64,000 bases of DNA from CAMPJM01 sp964440915 (GCA_964440915.1 CAYTTV010000001.1:62001-126000), one strand, 5' to 3'; positions 16,767-27,015 are shown, numbered from the stretch's first letter. Program-made: numbers and translations. The notes: generated from the letters alone by a model not told the origin.

Positions 16767-18725
16767 CTATCTTTTTATTTTAAGTATTTCACCTATAGAA
16801 ACGTTGAAGTCTTCCTTATTATTCCATTGCATTACATCTTTTATTGTAACGTTATAATCTCTGGCTATTTTGTAAAGCGTTTCTCCAGCGATAACCACGT
16901 GGGTAATAAATTGTTCTGTCGGTACGCTTGTTTCATGCTCTTTCTCTGTTGGCATTTCCTGTTGCTGAGGTGGTTTTACGCTTAACTCTTGCCCAATTTT
17001 GATACCATCACTCAAAGAAAGCTCATTCCAATAAAGCAAATCGCCCAATTGTATACCATAAGATCGGGCTATCCCATATAAGGTCTCCCCTTTCTGAACT
17101 TTGTGTATTTCTGCCTCTAACCCAGCATTTTCGCTTTGGTCTAGATCTTCCGAAGGCCTTACAAACCGCACCGTTTCTTCCGTACCAAAGGTACCAGGAT
17201 CGGGATCGGGTAATTCAGGTTCACTATTTTCTTCTACACTGACTTCCACGCCTTCTTCAGCCATATCCGAAGGCCATTCCTTTGGTGTAGAAGGAATATC
17301 TTGCGCAGGCTGCACTTCCTGCTCCACGTTTCTTGGTACGACCGATGCTTGAACGGGAACCAGCTCTTCTACTTCAGGAAGCGTTTCTTTATATTCGATA
17401 GCCACATCTGATGGCCTCACGAATCGCATCCAAAGCACCCTTCCCGCTTTTGCTTGTTCGCCCTGCTTCATCCTATTTTTTTGAAGCAGTTTTTTGAGTT
17501 TTATTCCGTATTTCTGGGAAATAGACCACATGTTTTCTGTTTCCAAAACAGTATGATAATGTTCGGCTGCACGGTTTCTTTTAGCTCTCAAATAATAGAC
17601 TTGCCCTGCAATGGCCCTGTCCTGTGGCTCAAGATCGTTGAATCTCAAGAATCGACTTATGGAAATATTGCCCTTTTCTGCCAAGGTCAATAAATTATCG
17701 TTTTGGCCTGCAATTATTCCCGGCCTACCGTTGACCTTAGCCAATACGGCTTCCTTATTAGATGCTGGAGCTTCGCCTTCAATTATCGGATATTTATCAC
17801 TTCCTTTGCTAAACCTATTCTCAAAAGTCGGTCGGGTGCCATGAGATGGTCTTTCTTGTGATGTAAACTCCTCATCAGGGTCGCTCATAGCAAGAACTTT
17901 TCCGGCTTGGCCATGACTAGTTGGGATGACTACAGCGTATACCTTATCATCTGGAACGTTTCCTCTTTTAAGCCATTTATTATACTCCTCTAATAGTGCC
18001 TGGTCTACACCTGTTTCATTGGCAATCTGCCTAAACCCCTTGTTCGCACCCTTTTCATAAGGCACTAAAGTCAACTCAGGATGATTGCTTCCTATTGCAT
18101 TTTCAAAGGCCACCTTATGAGCCAAAAACTTCATTATGTACCAATGGGTGCGCTTGTTGATTTCCATTTTCTTGGCACCAAAATATTTCTCATCCACATG
18201 CTGCTGTGCCCCTCCTGCTCCTGTATTATAAGACAGTAAGGCGTATAACCAGTTGCCGAAATAATTATTGTTTCTTTTAAGATAACGTGCCGCGCCCCTA
18301 GTAGAGGACACAATATTGATCCGCTCGTCTATTACATTGTCTATGCGCAGCCCTACCTCTTCGCCTGAGCTTTTCTTAAACTGCCAAAACCCTACGGCAT
18401 TAGATGAGGAAACTGCATCCGAGATCAAGGCACTTTCTTGAATCACTAAGTATTTGAAGTCAGCAGGCAGGTTCTCCTCCCTAAAGATCTGCTCAATGAT
18501 AGGGAAGTAAAGATTTACACGATCCAACTTAATTTGGAAATATTTTTCGCTCCTATATAGTGCATCCACATGCGTTTGGATTTCCTTACGCGCAGCTTCT
18601 GTAAGTTTTAGATTTATATCGGCAAATACCATTTCTGATGGCACCCTTGGCCCTTGCGCTAGTAAGGAAAACTGCGAACCAAGCACCAAGAACAATAAAA
18701 TCAGGCCTTTTCTTATCATAATCAT
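16767..18725 (-). CDS. Membrane-bound-type lytic murein transglycosylase with three LysM domains
   Basis: A 652-residue periplasmic peptidoglycan-cleaving enzyme of the MltD type. A signal peptide (to about residue 24) is followed by a transglycosylase/SLT domain (about 70-240) with the catalytic Glu in IQESALISDAVSSSNAVGFW and the later LLSYNTGAGGA. A Pro/Glu-rich linker carries repeated WMRFVRPSD/VRFVRPSE segments. Three LysM modules are seen, one central (about 395-440) and two at the C-terminus (HKVQKGETLYGIARSYG and HVVIAGETLYKIARDYN). The start overlaps the end of the O-methyltransferase gene by 4 nt (ATGA), indicating translational coupling. Confidence 0.93.
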   Translation of the reverse strand: MIMIRKGLILLFLVLGSQFSLLAQGPRVPSEMVFADINLKLTEAARKEIQTHVDALYRSEKYFQIKLDRVNLYFPIIEQIFREENLPADFKYLVIQESALISDAVSSSNAVGFWQFKKSSGEEVGLRIDNVIDERINIVSSTRGAARYLKRNNNYFGNWLYALLSYNTGAGGAQQHVDEKYFGAKKMEINKRTHWYIMKFLAHKVAFENAIGSNHPELTLVPYEKGANKGFRQIANETGVDQALLEEYNKWLKRGNVPDDKVYAVVIPTSHGQAGKVLAMSDPDEEFTSQERPSHGTRPTFENRFSKGSDKYPIIEGEAPASNKEAVLAKVNGRPGIIAGQNDNLLTLAEKGNISISRFLRFNDLEPQDRAIAGQVYYLRAKRNRAAEHYHTVLETENMWSISQKYGIKLKKLLQKNRMKQGEQAKAGRVLWMRFVRPSDVAIEYKETLPEVEELVPVQASVVPRNVEQEVQPAQDIPSTPKEWPSDMAEEGVEVSVEENSEPELPDPDPGTFGTEETVRFVRPSEDLDQSENAGLEAEIHKVQKGETLYGIARSYGIQLGDLLYWNELSLSDGIKIGQELSVKPPQQQEMPTEKEHETSVPTEQFITHVVIAGETLYKIARDYNVTIKDVMQWNNKEDFNVSIGEILKIKR

Positions 18726-19366
18726 AACTTTCTTAAAATCATGAGCCCATCCCTTATAGGAAGTAAAACGTTTTCAACACGTGTATCCTTATGTACTTTG
18801 TCATTAAAATCAAGCATGACCTGGGTGTCCTTATCGAGCTTGTTTCTCCCTTCAGGCACTACTTTCCCGCTCCACAATACATTATCGGCGATAATATATC
18901 CACCAGGCCGGACTTTATCCAACACCATATCATAATAATGTGTGTAGTTAACTTTATCAGCATCAATAAAAACAAGGTCAAACGTCATTTCCATTGAAGG
19001 GATCAGCTCCATAGCATCACCTAATATATAATCGATACTATCTTCCAAATTGGCTGCTTTAAAGTAGGACCGCACTCGTTCTTCCAGTTCATCATTTTTG
19101 TCTATAGTGACCAATTTCCCATCTGCCACCATGCCTTCGGCCATACAGATTGCTGAATATCCTGTATAGGTACCTATCTCCAGTATGGCCCTAGGCTGAA
19201 TCATATGTGACAACATGGCCAGCACCCTGCCTTGTAAGTGACCTGAAAGCATACGAGGCCTCATGACCTCAGCATGAGTCTCCCTATTGATCTGCTTCAA
19301 AAGAGGAGATTCCTCTTGGGTATGATCCTCTACATACTTTTGTAATGCTTCGTTTAGAAACTCCAT
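18722..19366 (-). CDS. SAM-dependent O-methyltransferase (family 3, catechol-OMT-like)
   Basis: A 214-residue class I methyltransferase. The SAM-binding block LEIGTYTGYSA is at about residues 62-72, the acidic residue ends VTIDKN, and FDLVFIDADKVNY carries metal-binding Asp residues, followed by GGYIIADNVLWSGKV. This is the cation-dependent O-methyltransferase family; the natural substrate is not predictable. It is co-transcribed with the lytic transglycosylase and lies 26 bp after the M16 protease. Confidence 0.92.
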   Translation of the reverse strand: MEFLNEALQKYVEDHTQEESPLLKQINRETHAEVMRPRMLSGHLQGRVLAMLSHMIQPRAILEIGTYTGYSAICMAEGMVADGKLVTIDKNDELEERVRSYFKAANLEDSIDYILGDAMELIPSMEMTFDLVFIDADKVNYTHYYDMVLDKVRPGGYIIADNVLWSGKVVPEGRNKLDKDTQVMLDFNDKVHKDTRVENVLLPIRDGLMILRKL

Positions 19367-19392
19367 AATGATGTATTTAAAAAATTTATACC

Positions 19393-20628
19393 TTACAGCT
19401 TAGGTAAAAAAGTAAGCATGCTCAACGATTGTTCGTTAAACATCTCATTGGCAATATCCTGCAATTCAATAGCAGTAATATTATTAATCTGAGTATAGAT
19501 CTCCTCTACATCTTCCACTTTTTGCAAGTCCAACAAGCTTTTTCCCAACATAAGCATAAGATTGGTATAGTTTTCTTCTGCCATGGCCAACTGTCCTATG
19601 AGCTGCTCTTTGGCATTATGCAATTGGATCGTTCCCAAAGGTACTTCTCTAAGCTTCTTCAGCTCCTTCATCACAATATTGATGCCTTTTTCTATACGAG
19701 AGGGTTCTGTTCCAAAATAAATACCGAACATTCCAGTGTCTATATAAGGTGTGTAGGAGGCTTCAACGGAATAAACATAACCGTATTTTTCGCGAAGGGC
19801 TAAGTTTAAGCGAGAATTCATACCTGGACCGCCCAAAATATTGATCAACGCAAAGAAAGCAAGCCGCTCTTTATCTTTAATATTATAAGCTGGCCTTCCA
19901 ATAGCGCACTGCGATTGGGTCAAATTACGATAAGATACTTCTGTCAGGGGCTGATATCCAGAAAAAGGCATTCTATTTCTAGAAGATTTTGAAACAGGGA
20001 TTTGACTAAAGTGCTTTTCGGCCAGCCGCACCACCTTTTTCATAGGCATAGGACCGACGGATGAAAAAACAAGGTTTTCTGTATCGAGGTTTTCGGAAAT
20101 GAACTGTGTGAAATCGTGCCTTTGAAACCGGCGGATACTTTCTGTAGTACCCAAAATATTTCTTCCCAAAGGATGTCCCTTAAAAACCAGGTCATCGAAA
20201 TCGTCTTGAATCGCATCTTCTGGTGTATCGTAATACATGGCCATTTCTTCCAAAATCACGTTTCGCTCTCTTTCTATCTGCTTCTCTGGAAACACAGATT
20301 GAAAAGTTATGTCATATAAAAGCTCTATGGCATTCCCAAAATATGGCTCAAGAACAGAAGCATAGAAACATATCTTTTCCTTGGTAGTGTAGGCATTCAA
20401 CTCTCCTCCTACAGAATCTAACCTATTCAAAATATGGAAGGCTCTTCTCTTTTTTGTACCCTTAAAGGCCATATGCTCCCAAAAATGAGCTATTCCTTGC
20501 TGTTCTGGCTTTTCATCTCTACTCCCAATATCCAAAATAAAGCCACAGTGAGCCACCTTGGTATGGGTTATCTGTTGATGAATGATCTTAATGCCATTAG
20601 GCAGGACAAAAGTATTATAATCAGGCAT
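19393..20628 (-). CDS. M16 family zinc protease (pitrilysin-type)
   Basis: A 411-residue insulinase-family peptidase. The inverted zinc motif HFWEH is His48 to His52, and the third ligand is in the ERNVILEEMAMY region about 75 residues on. The second, inactive-type half carries GGPGMNSRLNLALREKYGYVYSVEASY, the substrate-binding R..Y motif. The length is that of single-unit bacterial processing proteases (PqqL/YmxG type). It heads a three-gene operon with the methyltransferase and transglycosylase. Confidence 0.94.
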   Translation of the reverse strand: MPDYNTFVLPNGIKIIHQQITHTKVAHCGFILDIGSRDEKPEQQGIAHFWEHMAFKGTKKRRAFHILNRLDSVGGELNAYTTKEKICFYASVLEPYFGNAIELLYDITFQSVFPEKQIERERNVILEEMAMYYDTPEDAIQDDFDDLVFKGHPLGRNILGTTESIRRFQRHDFTQFISENLDTENLVFSSVGPMPMKKVVRLAEKHFSQIPVSKSSRNRMPFSGYQPLTEVSYRNLTQSQCAIGRPAYNIKDKERLAFFALINILGGPGMNSRLNLALREKYGYVYSVEASYTPYIDTGMFGIYFGTEPSRIEKGINIVMKELKKLREVPLGTIQLHNAKEQLIGQLAMAEENYTNLMLMLGKSLLDLQKVEDVEEIYTQINNITAIELQDIANEMFNEQSLSMLTFLPKL

Positions 20629-20644
20629 TGCTAAATCTCCTTCA

Positions 20645-20652
20645 CAAAAGTA
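20645..20652 (-). promoter_or_regulatory. Bacteroidetes-type -7 element for the M16 operon
   Basis: TACTTTTG on the minus strand matches TAnnTTTG. It ends 16 bp before the M16 start codon, and TTG 23 bp further upstream (20676-20678) may be the -33 element. The implied leader is very short. Confidence 0.5.
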
Positions 20653-20888
20653 GCTATTTTAATGTATTTTGTCGGCAATTATGAGGGGCTTTAATAAAAG
20701 AATAGAATATACACATTCCTTCGACACTTATTTACTTATGCACGAACTTAACCTTACTTGAACTACAAGGCAATGGTTACGATTTCGGATAAGTGCGGCG
20801 TTTAAGGGAACGAACTTTTTTATCATTTTAAATAACTTAACCGCCTATCAAGGGTTTATACTGTTGACATTCTTTTTAAAACTTCCCT

Positions 20889-22055
20889 ATGAAGATAGGC
20901 TTTGATGCAACCAGTGCTTTTACCGATCTTGATCATCACGGTATTTATAGTAGATCTGTAATACAGACCCTTAGCAGAAATTGTCCTGAAAACGAATACG
21001 TTTTATATACGAGTTCTTTGAAGCAAGACAGGACGCTTAAAGACTTGCTCGCACATAGGCAAATCAGACTTCGGGCTCCTTCCTTTATCCTCTCCAAATT
21101 GAACATGGGAAACTTATGGAGAAGCACTTTACTTGGCAATCTAGCCTTCAAAGACAGCATAGATGTCTTTCATGGTTTAAATAACCAACTGCCGTTGATA
21201 ATTAACAAAAGACTTCGGACTGTCGTATCCATCCAAAATCTATACTTCCTTCGGTATCCGGATTTCTTTAAAAGCCTCGATATAGAAATCATAAAAAGGA
21301 GGTACAAGCATGCTTGTACGGTAGCTAATAAAATCGTAGCACCTACCTCACAAACCGCAGAAGATCTTATCACATTTTTTGGAATGAATCCCGACAAAAT
21401 TCAGGTTATTCCCCAAGCTTGTGATATTGTCTTTCAAAAAGAATACGCCCCCTACGATGCCCTCGTGCTATCGGACAAGTATAATTTGCCAAGTGACTTC
21501 ATCTTGGCCAGAAGCAGCAAAGAGGCATTGAACGACAATGCCATAAATGCTGTAACAGCTTTTGCCCGAATTAAGAATAAAATTGATATTCCCTTGGTCA
21601 TCGCAGGAAGAATATCAAAAAAGCAGGAGGCATCTATATTGAGAATAATACATGATGAAAAAATAAGCAATAGGGTAATCCTACTGAAAGACTTACCATT
21701 GGATGAACTGGCCATATTATACCAGCTTTGCCAATTATATCTTCAAGTGCCTACCCACCCATGCAATTCTATGCCGATAAAAGAAGCCTTATGTGCACGA
21801 GTGCCTACAATCTGTACAAGAATTCCTGAATTTATAGAAGCTGGGGGGCTTGGGCCTGTATATGTACGGGCAGGTAACATGGATGAAGTAGCTGATACGG
21901 TCCTGAATTTACTTAATAACCCATCTTTGTTAAGCAATATGATAGAACAAGGTAGCATACATGCCAAAACTTTTGATAACACCCTTGTAGCACAGCAGCT
22001 TAACGACTTGTACCATTCCTTAATAGATCAAGAACAGGACCTAGTGAAAGCTTAA
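20889..22055 (+). CDS. Glycosyltransferase family 4 protein
   Basis: A 388-residue GT-B glycosyltransferase. The N-terminal half starts MKIGFDATSAF and has DVFHGLNNQLP; the C-terminal Rossmann half has KIQVIPQACD, PLVIAGRISKK and the donor-binding region PIKEALCARVPTICTRIPEFIEAGG. It is probably cytoplasmic or peripheral and adds sugars to LPS or another surface glycan. A heptosyltransferase-like gene follows 120 bp downstream in the same direction. Confidence 0.9.
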   Translation: MKIGFDATSAFTDLDHHGIYSRSVIQTLSRNCPENEYVLYTSSLKQDRTLKDLLAHRQIRLRAPSFILSKLNMGNLWRSTLLGNLAFKDSIDVFHGLNNQLPLIINKRLRTVVSIQNLYFLRYPDFFKSLDIEIIKRRYKHACTVANKIVAPTSQTAEDLITFFGMNPDKIQVIPQACDIVFQKEYAPYDALVLSDKYNLPSDFILARSSKEALNDNAINAVTAFARIKNKIDIPLVIAGRISKKQEASILRIIHDEKISNRVILLKDLPLDELAILYQLCQLYLQVPTHPCNSMPIKEALCARVPTICTRIPEFIEAGGLGPVYVRAGNMDEVADTVLNLLNNPSLLSNMIEQGSIHAKTFDNTLVAQQLNDLYHSLIDQEQDLVKA

Positions 22056-22175
22056 AAACATTTCATAGGGCATTTTCAATAGCAATTTTTATACTATGCG
22101 TAACTGGGCTTTATATAATTTTAAAAGAAGTCTCTATCTTTTTTTAGTATAATTGCACTCTATCATACTGCTTTC

Positions 22176-23228
22176 ATGGGAAACGACCTTTTATCTAAAA
22201 AACAACTTGGCAAAGTCCTTATCATTCAAACCGCTTTTATAGGGGACGTGATCTTGAGCACACCTATAATAGAAAAAATTCGTCAAAACTATCCTCAAGC
22301 CCAAATCGACTTTCTCTTGAGAAAGGGCAATGAATCACTTTTAATTGGCCACCCTTATATACATGAAATGTTCGTTTGGGACAAAAAATCCGGCAAGTTT
22401 AAAGACCTCATTCGGATTCTGGGCCTTATTCGAAAAAATCGGTATGACGTCGTGATAAATTTACAAAGGTTTGGAAGTACTGGACTCTTGACAGCGTTGT
22501 CGAAAGCCAAGCATACAATAGGCTTTGACAAAAATCCCTTTTCCTTCTTATTCTCGCATAAAGTACCGCACAAAATAGGTGAGGGCATGCATGAGGTAGA
22601 AAGGAACCTGCAGCTTATAAGAAAAATAACAGACACCGAATTTATTCCTCCCAAGCTTTACCCCACAGCGAAAGACTATGAAGTTGTAGAGGAGTATAAA
22701 ACAAGCTCATACATCTGTATAGCGCCTACTTCTGTATGGTTTACCAAGCAATTCCCGATTGAAAAATGGATAGAGCTTATTGATGCGATTCCCATGAAGC
22801 AACGTATATATTTATTGGGCGCTCCTTCCGACGCAGAAGCTTGTGAAACAATAAAAACCGGTACTGCCCATCCAAATGTGATTAACTTAGCCGGCAAACT
22901 TACCTTATTGCAATCTGCAGCATTGATGAAAGAGGCAGTTTTAAATTATGTAAACGATTCAGCACCACTTCATCTCGCGTCTGCTATAAACGCCAATACC
23001 TGCGCTGTTTTTTGCTCCACTGTGCCTGCTTTCGGTTTTTATCCTTTAGCGAGCTTTTCGGAAGTTGTGGAAATCGCAATTCCTTTATCATGCCGTCCAT
23101 GTGGTTTACACGGTTACAAAGCCTGCCCTCTGGGACATTTCAATTGTGCTCATAAAATAAACAATAGTCAACTTTTGGCCGTATTGAATAAAGCGATGCA
23201 TGAAAGAAGCTTGGCAAATAATGACTGA
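22176..23228 (+). CDS. Glycosyltransferase family 9 (ADP-heptose:LPS heptosyltransferase type)
   Basis: A 350-residue GT9 enzyme. The family features are KVLIIQTAFIGDVILSTPII at the N-terminus, YDVVINLQRFGSTG, KQFPIEKWIELI, and VNDSAPLHLASAINANTCAVF, the donor-binding (D..P.H.A) block. GT9 enzymes add heptose to lipid A-core LPS. The exact sugar cannot be assigned. It pairs with the preceding GT4 gene. Confidence 0.93.
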   Translation: MGNDLLSKKQLGKVLIIQTAFIGDVILSTPIIEKIRQNYPQAQIDFLLRKGNESLLIGHPYIHEMFVWDKKSGKFKDLIRILGLIRKNRYDVVINLQRFGSTGLLTALSKAKHTIGFDKNPFSFLFSHKVPHKIGEGMHEVERNLQLIRKITDTEFIPPKLYPTAKDYEVVEEYKTSSYICIAPTSVWFTKQFPIEKWIELIDAIPMKQRIYLLGAPSDAEACETIKTGTAHPNVINLAGKLTLLQSAALMKEAVLNYVNDSAPLHLASAINANTCAVFCSTVPAFGFYPLASFSEVVEIAIPLSCRPCGLHGYKACPLGHFNCAHKINNSQLLAVLNKAMHERSLANND

Positions 23229-23254
23229 ATGAAAATATTTTAACTAGGAAAACC

Positions 23255-24699
23255 ATGAAATATCTTCCCATTGAGAACGCTCTTTTTATTCAAAACAGAA
23301 AGAACTTTTCAGCACTGCTTAAGTCCAAATCATTAGCTGTTTTCAACTCGAACGACATCATGCCCACGAATGCGGATGGCACGATGGCCTTTAAACAAAA
23401 CAGCGATCTCTTTTACTTATCCGGCATAGACCAAGAAGAAAGCATATTGGTGTTGTTTCCAGAATGCCCTGAAGAGCGGCATAGAGAAGTGCTTTTTTTG
23501 AAAGAGACAAATGAAATGATCGCCATATGGGAAGGACATAAATATACCAAAGAGGAAGCGTATGAAACATCGGGAGTTAAGACTGTGTATTGGCTTTCTC
23601 AATTCGAGCAGGTCTTCAATAGCCTGATGGCCAAAGCAGATATGGTGTATCTTAACAGCAACGAACATCTTCGGGCAACAGTGGAAGTACAAACAAGAGA
23701 CGGGCGATTTGTAAAATGGTGCAAGGAAAAATATCCCCTACATCAGTATGTTCGATCTGCGCCGCTGATGCACCACCTTAGAGCTATAAAGTCCGAAATC
23801 GAAATTGATCTAATGCAGCAAGCCTGCGACATTACGGAAAAGGGGTTCCGAAGAATACTTGAATTTGTAAAACCAGGCGTAATGGAATACGAAATTGAGG
23901 CTGAATTTCTGCACGAGTTCATTCGAAACCGTTCTGCAGGATTTGCCTACTCGCCTATTATTGCATCTGGTGCCAATGCCTGTGTTTTGCATTATATTGA
24001 CAACAATGCTCCTTGCATGGATGGAGAAGTTATTCTATTTGATGTGGCGGCAGAATACGCCAATTACAACTCAGACATGTCCAGAGCTATACCTGTGAAT
24101 GGACGATTTACCAAAAGACAAAGGGCTGTTTATGATGCGGTACGGAGGGTGATGAAGTCGGCCATGCAGATGCTCACACCTGGAAATACTATCCCTGAAT
24201 ATCACCGAGAGGTGGGCAAGGTAATGGAAAGCGAGCTTATAGGGCTAGGCTTGCTAGATAAAACAGACGTTAAGAATCAGCATCCTGAGCAACCATTGTA
24301 TAGAAAGTACTTCATGCATGGCACCTCTCATCATTTAGGCCTAGATGTACACGACGTAGGAGACATGTTACGGAAATTTGAGCCAGGCATGGTGTTTACC
24401 GTGGAGCCTGGNNNNNNNNNNNNNNNNNNNNNNNNNNNNNNNNNNNNNNNNNNNNNNNNNNNNNNNNNNNNNNNNNNNNNNNNNNNNNNNNNNNNNNNNN
24501 NNNNNNNNNNNTAGGAGACATGTTACGGAAATTTGAGCCAGGCATGGTGTTTACCGTGGAGCCTGGAATATATATTAGAGAAGAAAGCTTGGGCATACGC
24601 TTGGAAAACAATGTCGTGATCACTTCAAATGGCCTAATAGACCTCATGAAAAACATTCCAATAGAGGCAGAAGAAATAGAGGAGTTAATGAATGCTTAA
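23255..24699 (+). CDS. Xaa-Pro aminopeptidase (aminopeptidase P, M24B), interrupted by an assembly gap
   Basis: A metallopeptidase that removes N-terminal residues before proline. The creatinase/aminopeptidase-P N-terminal domain (about 1-170) and the pita-bread M24 domain are both present. Metal ligands are visible: Asp in ILFDVAAEY and in NSDMSR, His in HGTSHHLGLDVHD, Glu in VEPG, and, beyond the gap, Glu in IRLENN. The gene carries 100 N at 24412-24511, and the 55 bp before the gap recur right after it. Deleting 24412-24566 restores one frame of 430 codons (429 residues) ending at 24699, so the gene is probably intact in the organism. Confidence 0.92.
24357..24411 (+). repeat. 55-bp contig-end overlap, left copy
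   Basis: Identical to 24512-24566 across all 55 bases. It lies directly against the N block and is best read as unmerged contig overlap, not a biological repeat. Confidence 0.95.
24412..24511. other. 100-N scaffold gap
   Basis: Exactly 100 N inside the M24 peptidase gene. The round number and the identical flanks show it is a placeholder; the true gap size is minus 55 bp. Confidence 0.98.
24512..24566 (+). repeat. 55-bp contig-end overlap, right copy
   Basis: Second copy of 24357-24411. Reading straight from 24411 into 24567 completes VEPG-IYIREESLGIRLENN in frame. Confidence 0.95.
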
Positions 24700-24903
24700 G
24701 GCTGGCTGGCTTTGATTCAATGGTCAGCACAAAACAACTTCAGCACACTTTTTCTTCTATCCCATATTCCTATTATCCAATTATATAATCTTATTAGGTT
24801 ACCTTTCTCTTAGAAATAGCATCCATATGCAGGGTTAGATCCAACACCCTCATTTTGAATATTCATTCCTATTTCAAATTTATTTTTAACTTATAAGAAC
24901 ATT

Positions 24904-26997
24904 ATGACAAGCAAAAATCTGATTTTCGCGTTTCTTGCCTTTATATCCATCATGACTTTGGGATGCAAGGAAGACGAACCAGCCATTGATGATAAAAAAA
25001 TAGACAACCGACCACCGGAAGAAGTAGTGGAGACACTTACAGAGACGCTGAAAAGTGCCGATAGTGTGAGCGTTTTCACCGAAGCTTTGAAGAATATAGC
25101 TTTGACCCAAGAAGAAGTTGAGCAAGGATTGACCATTTTCGCTCCATTGAATAGTTCAAGCGCCAACAACGCTCGGCAATCTGCCATAAGTAAATCTAAA
25201 GAAGATGGTGGTTTCACCGATGAGGAATTGAGGGATCACATTATAAAGGGCGTCCTCAAGCTTGCAGACCTAGCGGATGGAACTATACTCATTAGTCTCA
25301 GCGGGAAAACCTATAAAATCACAAAAATAGGCGATCAAATATGGATAAATGGCGTACTCATTCTCCCAAAAGAAATTCTTTCAGGCACTAGAGAAACTGT
25401 GTTTGCAGTAATTAACAAGCTGAGTAATACCTCACCGACAGATGAGCCTTCACCCAGCACTACTTCCATAGAGATAACAGTCTGGGACGCTAGCAAATGG
25501 AGTCCAGAAAATATCAAAGGAGAGTTAAGTGCGGGAGCAGATGTGGTGTTATACCGCTCTCATAAGGATTATACAGAAGACAATCCTGCCTATCAATTGA
25601 AGGCAACTGGAGAAGATGGAAAAGTAATCTTTACAGATGTTGAACCAGGCACCTATTATATCGAAGTTTCTAAAGATAATCTCAGCAATATCTTTGGAGA
25701 ACATGAAGAGCTCGTAAATGGCTTATATGTAGGGGTAGCAGCCGTTGGCATATTTCAAACTCAAGAAGAAGTAGATAATTCCTATCAAGAAGATGCTGCC
25801 GTTGGAAGCCTCCGTTGGTTGGACGCTAATGCCGACGGTGTACTCAATGAGGATGATTATCTGCCGATGCCTTATGAATCATTAACGGTACAGGAAAATA
25901 ATATAGCGCGTATGGAGATACTCATAGGCATGGCGCACTCGGAAGAAGATAATGCTGAATTACCAGAACTGACGCAGGAGCAGATCGAGACAAATATGGA
26001 TAATGCTATGAACACCTTTAATAGCTGGTTCCAGAATTTTGCTATCTTGGATGGATTATTGAGTGATGATGCCGATACTGCTCCATTGGGCAGTAATTTT
26101 CAAGGTATTGATGAATTCCAGATACTCCCGAACAATACGTCTATTACCCAAATATGGAATATGGCATATAATAACATCAATGTATTAAACTTGATTATAG
26201 CCAATAACCCAGCCAACACAGAGCTCCTTGCCAATGCAATTACACTAAGAGCTTATACGTATTTGAAATTGGCTACTTATTTTGGAGGACTTCCCTTGCA
26301 CACAGGGTATGCCAATAGTCCTACTGGATATTATTCCTCCCCTAGATCAAGCCAATCCGATGTAATTGCTTTCGTGATATCAGAGCTAGAAGACGCCCAA
26401 AGCATGCTCCCTGATCATACTTCAGACAAATCTAGGCTCAACAATATTTCGATCAATGCGCTTTTAGCTCAGGCAGCCTTGTTGGATAAGAATTTTCAAG
26501 CTGTATTTGATTATACGGGAGGCATAATTCAGTCCTACCTGTATGAACTAGCTTCAACTCCCACCGCGATTGATGAGGAGGCCATTTGGACTTCTGGGAA
26601 TAGCTTGGCAGCTAACTTAGAGAGCTATTTTGGCCACCAGACGCTTCCTTATATAAGATTGACAGAGGTGTACCTGATGCACGCTGAAGCCGGTATTAAC
26701 CTATGGGGCGACTACTGGGAACAGGCGGTCAATACTATGGCTCCACTCATAGATAGAAATGGGAGCGAACCGCTTGACCCACCAATGTCGCAAGAGGAGC
26801 TACTATCTAAATTACAAGCACTTTGGAAAGCAGAAATGCCTAAAGAAGGCAACCGGTTCGCCAGTTTGGTCAGATGGGGTATAGCGCATGAAGTACTTGG
26901 TCCAAAAGGCTTCATTGCACAAAAGCACAATTTGCTTCCTATCCCTCAAGTTGTGATCGACGGCAGCTCCGAGATTACTCAAAACCCCGGTTACTAA
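24904..26997 (+). CDS. Lipoprotein fusing fasciclin-like, prealbumin-like and SusD-type regions
   Basis: A 697-residue surface lipoprotein (lipidated Cys21, acidic KEDE after it). Regions read in order: a FAS1/fasciclin-like domain at about 40-170 (SVFTEALKN, LTIFAPLN, LRDHIIKGVL, INGVLILP); a CNA-B or prealbumin-like segment at about 190-280 (ADVVLYRS, GEDGKVIFTDVEPGTYYIEV); an EF-hand/dockerin-like loop with Asp307, Asn309, Asp311, Gly312 and Asp317; and a SusD/RagB-type C-terminal region at about 345-697 (AITLRAYTYLKLATYFGGLPL, IRLTEVYLMHAEAGI, NLLPIPQ, and the terminal TQNPGY). No SusC gene is adjacent, which is unusual for a SusD homologue. Function is unknown; binding of a polysaccharide or matrix at the cell surface is plausible. 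Confidence 0.85.
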   Translation: MTSKNLIFAFLAFISIMTLGCKEDEPAIDDKKIDNRPPEEVVETLTETLKSADSVSVFTEALKNIALTQEEVEQGLTIFAPLNSSSANNARQSAISKSKEDGGFTDEELRDHIIKGVLKLADLADGTILISLSGKTYKITKIGDQIWINGVLILPKEILSGTRETVFAVINKLSNTSPTDEPSPSTTSIEITVWDASKWSPENIKGELSAGADVVLYRSHKDYTEDNPAYQLKATGEDGKVIFTDVEPGTYYIEVSKDNLSNIFGEHEELVNGLYVGVAAVGIFQTQEEVDNSYQEDAAVGSLRWLDANADGVLNEDDYLPMPYESLTVQENNIARMEILIGMAHSEEDNAELPELTQEQIETNMDNAMNTFNSWFQNFAILDGLLSDDADTAPLGSNFQGIDEFQILPNNTSITQIWNMAYNNINVLNLIIANNPANTELLANAITLRAYTYLKLATYFGGLPLHTGYANSPTGYYSSPRSSQSDVIAFVISELEDAQSMLPDHTSDKSRLNNISINALLAQAALLDKNFQAVFDYTGGIIQSYLYELASTPTAIDEEAIWTSGNSLAANLESYFGHQTLPYIRLTEVYLMHAEAGINLWGDYWEQAVNTMAPLIDRNGSEPLDPPMSQEELLSKLQALWKAEMPKEGNRFASLVRWGIAHEVLGPKGFIAQKHNLLPIPQVVIDGSSEITQNPGY

Positions 26998-27015
26998 GCA
27001 CTAAGGTAAAGTCAT

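Noticed and set aside
24357..24566. Direct repeat marking an insertion or target-site duplication
   Set aside because: The copies abut a 100-N block and merging them restores the reading frame, so they are assembly overlap.
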